This document shows positions 34,210 to 44,195 of a stretch of DNA of 56,449 nucleotides, one piece after another; position 1 is the stretch's first letter, and each line of letters begins with the position of its first letter. The stretch lies in the NCBI GenBank assembly GCA_001606155.1, contig LODT01000019.1, positions 1 through 56,449 of the forward strand, written 5' to 3'. Source of the DNA: Tieghemostelium lacteum (lineage: Eukaryota > Evosea > Eumycetozoa > Dictyosteliales > Raperosteliaceae). The notes beneath the pieces were generated by a model. It was given only the letters and a program-made list of their open reading frames with translations, searched no databases and was not told the origin of the DNA. Position numbers and translations under genes: made by a program.

Positions 34210-35946
34210 TTAGTTATTATCATCTTTTATCTCCAGATTTTTAAAATTATTTTCACTAACTAAAGTAGGTGAATTATTGTTAGTCTCACTATTAACAGTA
34301 AGAGGAGTAGAAGGAGTAGGAGGAGGAGGAGGAGGAGGAGGGGAAGTTGAATTCTTTAACTTTGAAATCAATTTTGACCAATATTGATCAACTAGATTAT
34401 TAATTTTAGCAGTTAGAGAGGTCAAATGAGTTGTAATGGTACCTTTAATTTTATTCTCCACAGTCTCTTTTATGGAGTCAGAAAACTTTGAAATGAGGTA
34501 ATTGTACAACCACAATGCTTTACCCTTCTCTACAATGACATCCAATTGATTGATTTTAAAGACAATTTCAGTAATTTTAATCTCTGGATGTGATTGTAAT
34601 GTATTTTCATCTATACGTGACTCAATATCAAAAGAGATACTAGTGAAACCATTCTTACAATCAGCACTTGCATTACCTTGATCTTTTAAATAAGGAAATC
34701 CCTCCTGTCTATAAGACCACAAAAAGTTTTTTAATTGTGCTTTGAAATCTTGCACACTGACAGTGATGGTATTACTCTCTGAAAAATCAACATTTACACC
34801 CTCAGGTGGTATGGAAAGACCCGCAAATACCAATTGTGAAATTTCATAATTGAAACCTTTACTAATACCTTTTACCACTGGAATTTGTACTTTTAATAGT
34901 TGATCAGTTATAAATGGTACAATGGTATTCTTTATCTCTTTAATGAAATCCTTGTTTTGTTTAAGGAATCCAATCAGTTGTTCTTTACTCTTTACTTCAT
35001 AGATGAATTTGTTTCCCTTCTCTAGAAACTCTTTTACATCCTGTCTCTGTGAATATTCCTCTACCAATTTATTCTGTTTTAATGTGGTTTTTACAGTTTC
35101 AGCAACTTTACCACTTCTCTCAATAAGTGACATTATCATTTCTGGTGAGGTTGTAGTTGATGCTGAACCATCACTATTATTATCACCACCACCACCACCA
35201 CTATCTAAACTATTATGACTACTAGTGGGTGACATTATATCATTAAGAATCTTCTTTCCATCACTGACAATCTCATTTACACCCTGATCATTTTTCAATT
35301 GATTGAAAATACTTTCACCTTGTTCAATTATATTTCTATATTCAGGATCTTTTTCCTTCAGAGAATCAACCCAACGTTTGGCATCTTGAATACCATTCAT
35401 TATTGTTATTCTAGTGGTCTCTGCTTCCTTTAGGTCAAAAAACATTTTTTTCATTCTCTCTAAGTGTACACTAGACTGTTGATTATCTCTAAAGTGTTGA
35501 AATACTTTACTACCCTGACTAAACAATTGTTCAATCTGCTCCCTCTCCACTGGTTTTGAATCTTTAGATTTAATCTGACCGATAACCTCTTTACACTGTT
35601 CAATTATATCTTGAACTTTTTCTTCTGATTTTATAAAAGTTACAATATCTTTACATTCTGATAATAATTCTTTAGTTTCTTTATTCTGTTTGACCTCAGC
35701 TATCATTGACATTCCCTTCTCCATAAGTTCCTTTGCCTCTTGTCTCTTTAACAATGTATCAACCATTGATTTACCATGTTCTATAAACTCTTTGCTAGCT
35801 TCAATATCTTTAATCTCTTGAAATATCTTATTTGACTCTTTAATTAATTCTCTACCACTTGATATTATTTCAATTTCATCTTCATTTTGTATTGATTCTT
35901 CATCACTACTATTATTAGTATTATCACTATCACTATTTTTACTCAT
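34210..35946 (-). CDS. HAM1-like protein with helical repeats and TULIP-type lipid-binding domain
   Basis: Single exon, 578 residues. The N-terminal half repeats a ~20-residue amphipathic helix, clearest at ~48-130 (AKELMEKGMSMIAEVKQNKE, TKELLSECKDIVTFIKSEEK, VQDIIEQCKEVIGQIKSKDS) and again later. Residues ~375-535 resemble the C-terminal domain of fungal HAM1-like proteins and BPI-like TULIP barrels: a FLWSYRQEGFPYLKDQGNAS segment, beta strands, then LYNYL...I-K-E-T-V. TULIP proteins hold lipids and often move them at membrane contacts. A poly-Pro and Ser/Asn tail ends it. No signal peptide, so cytosolic. Confidence 0.6.
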   Translation of the reverse strand: MSKNSDSDNTNNSSDEESIQNEDEIEIISSGRELIKESNKIFQEIKDIEASKEFIEHGKSMVDTLLKRQEAKELMEKGMSMIAEVKQNKETKELLSECKDIVTFIKSEEKVQDIIEQCKEVIGQIKSKDSKPVEREQIEQLFSQGSKVFQHFRDNQQSSVHLERMKKMFFDLKEAETTRITIMNGIQDAKRWVDSLKEKDPEYRNIIEQGESIFNQLKNDQGVNEIVSDGKKILNDIMSPTSSHNSLDSGGGGGDNNSDGSASTTTSPEMIMSLIERSGKVAETVKTTLKQNKLVEEYSQRQDVKEFLEKGNKFIYEVKSKEQLIGFLKQNKDFIKEIKNTIVPFITDQLLKVQIPVVKGISKGFNYEISQLVFAGLSIPPEGVNVDFSESNTITVSVQDFKAQLKNFLWSYRQEGFPYLKDQGNASADCKNGFTSISFDIESRIDENTLQSHPEIKITEIVFKINQLDVIVEKGKALWLYNYLISKFSDSIKETVENKIKGTITTHLTSLTAKINNLVDQYWSKLISKLKNSTSPPPPPPPPTPSTPLTVNSETNNNSPTLVSENNFKNLEIKDDNN

Positions 35947-36161
35947 ATTTTAAACCCCAACAATATTTATAATGAATAAAAAAAAGTATACTTTTTATAA
36001 AAATTTTGTAAATTATATTCAATTTTAAAGATTTTATAATTATATATTTAAATATTGTTGAAAATATATCTAGATATATAAAAATTTTAAATCTAGATCT
36101 TGTAATATATATATTGTTTTCTTTTCGAAAAAAAAAAAAAACTTGAGGAATTATTTTGTTG

Positions 36162-37619
36162 TTAATCATCCATATCATCAACATATTGATTATAAACAAA
36201 ATTTTGTTCATCATCACTACCATAACTTTCATAAAAGTCATCCTTTTCTTCTTCATAAGCAGAGAGATCATATTCCTCTTCAATTTCATAATCGGATTCA
36301 TCACCAGATGGATATTCTTTATAGAAATTCTGAGAATCATCAGAAGATTCATCATCAGAACACACATTGGAGAAATCCAATAGATCGTCATCATCAGCCT
36401 CTAATGTGATACGTGGTGCATTAATTATTGGGTTATCATTATCTTCCAACATTCTCTCTAAATGATCTCTTTGTGATATATAATAATAATCATATACATA
36501 TTTATCTTGTTGGATAGTAGTTGGTTTTTGATTTCTATCATTTGGTGTATTTAAATTCTCCATAATCATTGATTTATAATTACAGAGCATTTGTTCTTCT
36601 TCTGATGTTAAATTATTAAATTTATCAATTGGATTGTCTATTACTGTTTGTTCTAATTCAATAACATCATGATCTTTAAAGAATTCTCTATCTTGTTCAC
36701 TCATATTCTTTCTCTTGATTGCTATTTGTTTATATCTAATTTCTTTTCTTTGTTTCTTTTTTTTTTTTGTTTAAAATATAATATATTATATTAGAGAATA
36801 TTACTAATCTACATACATATAAATATTTATACATACTACAAGCTTTTCTCTTTTCTTTTGTATCAATTTTGGTGAATTTACAGTAGCTCTAAGTTCTTCA
36901 AGTCTTTCTTGAAGTTTTGTATCAATTTTATTATAATTTTCTATAATAGGTTCATTTAATGTTGTAATTAATGTAAAGAAATGAACCTCTTTTTCTGCTT
37001 CCTTAGTTTTTGTTAATTTATTCTGTTGATTATTAAACAGTGAAGTGTTATTATTATTGTTATTATTTGAAACATGTTGTTGTTGCTGTTGTTTACTAAT
37101 GTTATTATCTAAAATACCATTATTATTATTATTATTATTATTATTCTTAAAGTCGTTATCTATAAAATTATCATGGAATTTATGTTTTTTTAAATTTACA
37201 TAGTTTTCATTGTCGTCTTGTTCATTATCATCACTTTCATTATCGTTCTCATCTGTACCAGAAGATATGTTAAAGTTTTTAAAGGTATCGATAAAAGCTC
37301 TCTTTTTAGGTCTTTCAATTACAATTGCTGGTACTGGTTCATCTTCAATCTTTCTCTTTATCTTTACAATTATTTGTTTTTGTGGTTGGTGTTGCTGTTG
37401 ATACTGTTGTAATTGCAGTTTTAAATCAATAGCATTTAAATTCAACTTATTCTCATTTGCATTACTGTTATGATTGTTGTTATTATTGTTTTTTAGATTC
37501 TTTTGTTCATTTAAATAATAGGCAGTAGGTGAAATTATACTTTTTTCCTCTTGTGATTGTTTAAATTGATGTTTTATAATGTTTGGTATAAATATTTTCT
37601 TTGGCGTTTTAGTGTTCAT
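36162..37619 (-). CDS. Iwr1/SLC7A6OS, RNA polymerase II nuclear-import factor
   Basis: Exons 37619-36837 and 36755-36162 (intron GTATGT-AAAAG, phase 0) give 458 residues. The N-terminal signature IIVKIKRKIEDEPVPAIVIE followed by RPKKR matches Iwr1. Exon 2 holds the second half: RYKQIAIKRKN, KYVYDYYY, then LEADDDDLLDFSNVCSDDES and the acidic DYPDE-like end. Iwr1 binds assembled Pol II and brings it into the nucleus using a bipartite signal. Asn and Gln runs swell the first exon. Start MNTKTPKKIF is the first ATG after a T/A-rich leader. Confidence 0.85.
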
Positions 37620-38157
37620 TACAAAGAAAATAATTATAAAATTAAAAAAAATTCAAATTTTTTTCTTCTTATTTAAAATTTGAACATGATAAGACATTTT
37701 CCTCCGACCTCAATTTCATATTTCATCTTAAATTTAAATTAAATTTTTTATAGAATTGTTATTTTGAATAAATAGATTTAAATTCTCACATTTAATAAAC
37801 AAACTCACCACAATAAGAAAAATCAAGATAGTTATCGAATGATGGGCTTTGATTTCTTTTAAAATCAAAACAGTGAAATTTATTACCATTTTAAATCAAC
37901 TTTATATCAAAATTAAAGTTCATTTCAAATTGATATAAGTTTTATAACACACAACCACCCACTTATATCCTATCACTAATATTAAACACTAAAAAAAATA
38001 ATAGATTTATTTATTTTTAGAATAACACAATGGTGGTTGACTACATATGTTTATTTGTTTGTGATCAATTCTTTTAAATCTATTCAGTTGAGGTTGATTT
38101 AAATCAAATATTTTTAAAAATATTTGTATTAAAGTGTAGACATCTACTATTCTATAA
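37620..38157. promoter_or_regulatory. divergent promoter region, Iwr1 (-) and ComC-like gene (+)
   Basis: 538 bases of A/T-rich DNA with some C-containing patches (CACACAACCACCCAC near 37950). Partial direct and inverted copies of ATTTAAATC-type motifs occur at 37720-38110. No gene seen. Confidence 0.45.
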
Positions 38158-41100
38158 ATGTTAAAATATACCTTAGTTTTATGTGTACTGATATTAATAT
38201 TAAATATAAAAAATATAGAATCAATTAATTCACAAGAATGTAAGTTTTTTTATAATTTCTTTCAAATTAAGTACTAACAACTAGGAATTAAATTTTGAAA
38301 GTGAATGCATTGACAAAATTAAATATTCAATATGGTTATGATTGGGATTTATCGGATCCTTGTATAAATACAAATTTAGGTGCATTTAAATGTGATGACA
38401 GCAATCAAACAATTACAGAATTAATATTAAATGAATCATTAAATCCTTCAGAATTACCATCTGATATATCTAGTTTTAAATCATTACAAACTTTGTATGT
38501 AAATTAAATACTTTATTAATGTATATATACTAATAGTTTTTATAAATAGTACGATAAATAAGGGTATTTTAATACCAAACAATATTAATACAATATTAAT
38601 ATTAAATGGATTCGATAGCAAATTTGTAATTAATGATTACAAAAATATTTTACCTGAAAATCTATTTTATGTAAATGCATTGCGATTGGAAATTACACAT
38701 AATAATCCTTTTCCATCTGGTTACAATATTCCAACCATTTCAAATAATATAACTTCTGTAGTTTCAATTTTGTATGTTATTCTTAATCATCTCCATTTTA
38801 TTTTAATATTAATATTTTAATTATAATAGAACTATATCAGTATTAAATACATTTCCAATTTCATTAGCAAAAATACTTGGAAAATTAACAGTATTGGAGT
38901 TTCATATATATGGAGAAGATTTTTTATTTACTGATTTTACAGCTTTGAATTTAAATACATTGTAAGTTGGTTAATGGTAATTATAGAATATTTTAAAGAT
39001 ATATTAATGAATATTTAATTATATATTATAGACATTATAGAAATAGAGTGCCAACAAATAGATTTAATCTAGAACAGATTAATAGAGATTTTGGATTTAC
39101 AACTAATTTGGTATTGTTTGTTAGTAGTACTTTATTAAATGTACCTGTGGATGGTGTATATGATCTTAGAAACCTTTCATCAAGTTCATTGATTTTGGGT
39201 ACATCTTCAATGGATTATAATAATATAACGTATCCTGGTATTAAAATAACTCCAGGTTCAATTAATACAGTTAGATTAGGTAGTTGGGATAGAGAGCAAA
39301 TGGGAATTTCACATATACTCTTAAAGAATTTAGATATATTTCAATTTAGAACATTTATACCAATGGATAATACATTTAATTCTGAAATGCCATCAGGTAA
39401 CTACAGTAAAGTTACTAGATTAACATTTGATAATAGTGCCATTTTAGGAATTCTACCAAATGATACATGTCTAATTAGAAATCCATCATTGTTATCGTTT
39501 ATTGGTAACTCAATATCAGATATACCAACTTGTTTTAGATGTAGATGGGATACTCTTTATGAACAATTCGCTGGAAATGAAGAATTAAATAGCCATGAAT
39601 ATATTCAAGATTGTCCTGAATTTAAAATTACAACCAATCTGTCTGAAGTTGTTTTGGTACCTACTAATGGAGGTTTTATTACCATTTCTGGTAATGATCT
39701 TGGTTGGGATATAGATTTAGAAGGTTACCAAATGGTTATACCAAATCATCAATTCCTTATTCCAATTTCACCCGGTACTGGTGTAAACAAAAGTCAATTT
39801 ATTAGATTCCATTATCCAACCTATAATACCACTCAATTCCAACCAGAATTAATATATTCCTATTATCCACCAGATGTCTCTACATTAATTTCAGCAAGTA
39901 ATATTACAACAACACTTTTAGGTCAGAATTTTGGTAATGATATTAGAGTTATAAATGTAACTATAAATGGTGAGAATGTAAATGTAATATCTGCCAATCA
40001 CACTGTTCTTCTAGTTGAATATCAATTAAAAAAGACAATTGATAATCTATTTAATGTTAAGGTTATTATAGATGGTCAATTAAAAGAAATTTTATTTAAT
40101 ACATTAACTGATTTACCCACACTATTAGTATATCCAAGACTTAATCCAAGTGGTGGTATTGGTGTATTTTATGGTCATCATTTGACTATTGATCAATCAT
40201 TAGTTAAACTATATATTAACAATCACCCATGTGAAATTAAATCAACTAATGAAACACATATTATATTTCTATATCCATCTGCTACTATTGGTTATACTGA
40301 TTTTAAATTAAATATTGCATCTTATACTATTCAAGGTGGTATCAGATATCTATATATCAATGAACTTGTAGATCCACTAGATAAATTTATATTTAATAAT
40401 ACTTGTGAAAATGGTTATTTTGGTACACAATGTAAGGATAAGGTTATTGATATCTCTAAACCAATAATATCACCAAAGAAACCTGATGTAGTTATAAAAG
40501 AAAATGTACCAAGGAATATAAGTGAAACACCAATTGAAGCATATATATCGCTGGTAGAATTAAGAGAACTTGATATTGACAAAGATGTTGTTAATAGCTA
40601 TTCTCTAAGTAAAAGTGACATTTGGAAATATAAACAAATCAATGATGGTACATTTGAATACCAAACAATTATATCTATAAATACAACTATAGTTGTTAGA
40701 TTACTATGGTTTGATAATTCAACATCAGTGAGTTTTGGTGATAGATTGATAAATATGAATTCAAATACTCTAAAATATCAAGTAGAGATTGACCAATACC
40801 CATTTGAATCCAAACTCAATTCATTACAATTAGTAATGTCTACCATGTTATCAGCATTAACTGAACCATCAACATGTTCTTCAAGAACCTATGGTGAATA
40901 TGATGAATATGAATATGCAATCATTCGTATAAATTCTGTAAAAATGTTGAGTAAATTCATTAGATATGGTATAGTAGATCAACAAGTTAGATTAATTTCC
41001 AATTCCATTTTGGATAAAGATTATAAAGCTGAATCTTATGCAGATGAAATTCAATCCTATGTTGGTATTAATATACCATATTACTATACCAATGTAAATT

Positions 41101-41312
41101 TAGATCCTGATTTTAGTTTACTAGTTGATTTAGATCCTTCTGATGACCCTGAAAAACAAATATGTGCCACTCACACACTTTCAAAAGCTCAAATTGCTGG
41201 TATTGTTATTGGTGTAGTACTAACAATAGTTTTAATATCATCTATTGTAATCTACACTCTATATATTAAAAGTCTCAAGTTTAGAATATTTTTATTAAAA
41301 TTTAAACCTTAA
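38158..41312 (+). CDS. ComC-like cell-surface protein (LRR, IPT/TIG, EGF, TM)
   Basis: Exons 38158-38239, 38302-38494, 38550-38771, 38830-38961 and 39032-41312 give 969 residues. Signal peptide, then an LRR-type N-terminal region (YGYDWDLSDPCIN, SDISSFKSLQTL). Middle part has IPT/TIG-like strands (ITTNLSEVVLVPTNGGFITI, then SNITTTLLGQNFGND). An EGF-like CENGYFGTQC lies near 668. The C-terminal ComC domain (WKYKQINDGTFEYQ, DQYPFESKLNSLQLVM, DPDFSLLVDLDPS) precedes one membrane helix (~927-950) and a short basic tail. ComC proteins are developmental adhesion or communication receptors in Dictyostelium. Four introns share phase in the LRR part. Confidence 0.85.
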
Positions 41313-41419
41313 TAATAACAAGTTGATTATTCATTAATAAATAACAAAGAAATATCCCATATTTTAAAAATAAAAAAAAAAATTAAACTATTTTTAATAA
41401 TAGATATATTGTTTAATAG

Positions 41420-41600
41420 ATTGGGTGGTGCACAGGAATTCTGTTACTTCGCAATAAATAACAAATTTATAATACTTTTGATTTGGGTTCAAAAACATTA
41501 AGATTAATAATGTGTATAAATTGATTTTCAGACGCACTCTGAAAGGTCGGAGCTCGACTCTGTTAATCAATCCTCACGGATACCACAACCACTACCTTTT
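41420..41600 (+). ncRNA. candidate Pol III-transcribed structured small RNA
   Basis: A patch of ~50% GC between A/T-rich flanks. 41424-41430 (GGTGGTG) pairs with 41590-41596 (CACTACC), one G-U, and the pairing is followed at once by T4. Inside: hairpin TTTTCAGA/TCTGAAAG (41525-41545), hairpin GTCG/CGAC (41546-41558), hairpin ATCC/GGAT (41570-41581). A box-A-like TGGTGCACAGG (41426-41436) and box-B-like GGTTCAAAAAC (41486-41496) lie 49 bases apart, as in type 2 Pol III genes. GTTACTTCGC (41443-41452) matches ten bases found after box A in vertebrate vault RNA. No open reading frame fits. Family not established. Confidence 0.45.
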
Positions 41601-41621
41601 GTTATATTAAAAAAAAAGAAT

Positions 41622-42539
41622 TTATTTATTACCAAAACCAAGTAAGACCTTAGATTTAAGAGAAAATCCTTTTTCAGATTGATCCTTTGGATACATTGAA
41701 AAGAATACTCTAATAAGACCAGGAACAAATTGTGTTTGTTGTTCTACATTTAAATCTCTCATTACATTTAACATGATTGGATTTTTTTCAAACATTTTAA
41801 TAGTTTGTTCTAATGGGATATTTGGAAGTGGGATATCCTTTTCAATTGGTACTATACGTACATCTTTAAAACCAGCTTGAAGAAGTTCAGATTCAAATAA
41901 TACAGGATCTCTTAATGCACTAAATGGTATATACTTTTTATAATCTAAACCCATTTCAGTTAAAATTACCCTGAAACCAATATTCCAAAATGAATCTTCA
42001 GTCCAAGTAGATATCATTACTTGACCACCTGGTTTCAAAACTCTATGTATCTCTTTCATTCCTTGTACTCTATCAGAGAACAAATTTAATCCAAAAAATG
42101 ATAAACCATAATCAAATGTATTATCATCCAGTTTTAAATCCTATAATATTGTGATATTTCAATTAATACTGAAATCAATAAGCCAAATTCAGTTTTTAAA
42201 TATACATACCAAACCATCCATTACAGCTGTTTGAATATTATTTATATTTTGATTTTTAATATTTAAATCTAATTGCTCAATCATTTTTGATGAAAAATCA
42301 ATTGCAGTTATTGAACTTTCAGGATTAAATTGTGATATATATTTTGAAGCTGCAATAGCAACTGGACCAGTACCTGTTGCGACATCCAGTAATTTAATTG
42401 GAAGAGTTGGTTTTTCTTTACCAATAGTCATTTCCATTGCCATTATTGAATAAAATAAAGAGAATTTAGTTGATTCAACATAATTATTATAACTCTCTGC
42501 ATTTTCATCCCAATAGTTTTTATCCAAATAATATGACAT
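41622..42539 (-). CDS. class I SAM-dependent methyltransferase (UbiE/COQ5-like)
   Basis: Exons 42539-42210 and 42140-41622 (intron GTATGT-TATAG, phase 0) give 282 residues. SAM motif I is LLDVATGTGPVAIAAS (~50); AIDFSSKMIEQ, AVMDGLDLKLDDNTFDYGLS (splice junction inside) and RVLKPGGQVMISTW follow. The substrate is not apparent; similar proteins methylate small molecules or quinones. No targeting sequence is visible. It ends 20 bases from the T-run of the candidate small RNA. Confidence 0.85.
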
Positions 42540-42769
42540 TTTTAATATTCTATTAATATATTTAAATATACTAATTAAATTTATAATTTATTGTATTTAT
42601 AGGAAAAGTTTAAATTCATATTAATTTATTAGTAATTCTGTTCTCATACTAATCATCTTTCAGATTTATGTTAAAATTAATTTTTATTAATTTTTTAAAA
42701 ACACAAAAACTGTGTTGAGTGTAGACAGTTTTGTCAATTTGTCATATCTTAATAATTGATCTAAACAGC

Positions 42770-44113
42770 ATGTTTAATAGGTTTATTACAAGTCCACTAT
42801 TAAAAAATTCAATAAAACTATTAAATGATAAAAAACAATTAATAATCAAGAGATCATACAGTTGTACTACATTTCAAAACAAAAACGAAACTACAGATAA
42901 AATTACAAATGATAGTAGTACAACAAAATTTGGAAATGTTATAACCTACCCACAAATGGATGTGGTACCAAAGAAACCAAAGATTTGTATAGGGTTATCA
43001 GGTGGAGTTGATAGTACAGTTGCAGCACACTTACTTAAACAACAGGGATTTGATGTCACTGGTGTCTTTATAAAGAGTTGGGATGAAAAAGAGGAAACTG
43101 GATATTGTACTGGTGAAAAGGATTTTCAAGATGCACAAAAGGTAGCAAAATGGTTAGATATACCACTATATCACGCAGATTTTGTAAAAGACTATTGGAA
43201 TAGAGTTTTTGTTCAGTTTTTAGATGACTACAGGAATGGTATCACACCGAATCCCGATGTATTTTGTAATAGAGAGATTAAATTTGATCTATTTATTGAT
43301 TTTGCTCAAAATCTAGGTGCTGATTATATTGCAACTGGTCATTATTCCAATCTACGATATCAACAGGACGGTTCTGTTAGACTTTATCGTGGATTAGATA
43401 AAAACAAGGATCAAACTTATTTTTTATGTATGACTAAAGGTGAAAAACTGGCAAAATCTTTATTCCCACTTGGTAATTTAGAGAAAAAGGATATAATCAA
43501 CTATGCACTATCATTAGGATTTAATGATATTGCTTCTAAAAAGTCAAGTAGAGGTATATGTTTTATTGGAAAAAGACCATTACCTGAATTTCTATCACAA
43601 TACATGCCAGTGGAACCTGGTAGATTTATTGATATTTCGAGAACTTATGAAATATTACAACAACATAAAGGTGCAATTGCATACACTATAGGTCAGAAAG
43701 CAAATATACATTCAGTTCATGGAAAATATTATGTAGTTTCTGTGGACTATAAGAAGAATATTGTATATGTTTGTCCAGTACATTTAGCCTCACATTATTT
43801 AGAAACCTCAACTTTAACACTTAGAAATTTCAATTGGATTAATGAAATTCCATCTACATTAAAAAGAGAAAATGTTAAATTAGAAGCAAGATGTCAATAT
43901 AGACATAGAGCTGACGTGGTTCCATGTCAAATTGAATTTATTACCTCAGAAACACCAGATGTCGAAAAGGGATTAACCTATAAAATTACATTCCCAGAAA
44001 AACAAAAATCAATAGCATCAGGTCAAATAGTTTGTCTATTTGATAAGTATTCTGATAAATGTTATGGTGGTGGTATAATAGATACTGTAGAAACGAATAA
44101 ATTACCAATATAA
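42770..44113 (+). CDS. mitochondrial tRNA 2-thiouridylase (MnmA/TRMU)
   Basis: Single exon, 447 residues from ATG 42770; the ~70-residue presequence fits mitochondria. PP-loop SGGVDS (~76). FIKSWDEKEETGYCTGEKD and two catalytic Cys: PNPDVFCNREIKF (~166) and SSRGICFIGKRP (~264). GDYIATGHY-type text (ADYIATGHY) is present. The C-terminal beta barrel (KYYVVSVD, ARCQYRHRADVVPC) is complete. The enzyme adds the 2-thio group to wobble U of mitochondrial Lys, Glu and Gln tRNAs, taking sulfur from a persulfide relay. Confidence 0.96.
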   Translation: MFNRFITSPLLKNSIKLLNDKKQLIIKRSYSCTTFQNKNETTDKITNDSSTTKFGNVITYPQMDVVPKKPKICIGLSGGVDSTVAAHLLKQQGFDVTGVFIKSWDEKEETGYCTGEKDFQDAQKVAKWLDIPLYHADFVKDYWNRVFVQFLDDYRNGITPNPDVFCNREIKFDLFIDFAQNLGADYIATGHYSNLRYQQDGSVRLYRGLDKNKDQTYFLCMTKGEKLAKSLFPLGNLEKKDIINYALSLGFNDIASKKSSRGICFIGKRPLPEFLSQYMPVEPGRFIDISRTYEILQQHKGAIAYTIGQKANIHSVHGKYYVVSVDYKKNIVYVCPVHLASHYLETSTLTLRNFNWINEIPSTLKRENVKLEARCQYRHRADVVPCQIEFITSETPDVEKGLTYKITFPEKQKSIASGQIVCLFDKYSDKCYGGGIIDTVETNKLPI

Positions 44114-44195
44114 TAAATTTGTCTATTTCACAATTAATTATTTATTATATATTATATTATTACTTAAATTTCTTTTTTTATTTTTAATTTTATAT

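Noticed and set aside
41420-41600. tRNA or snRNA (U1-U6) identity for the GC-rich patch
   Set aside because: No cloverleaf, no anticodon arm, no snRNA signature sequence such as ACAGAGA or the U5 loop.
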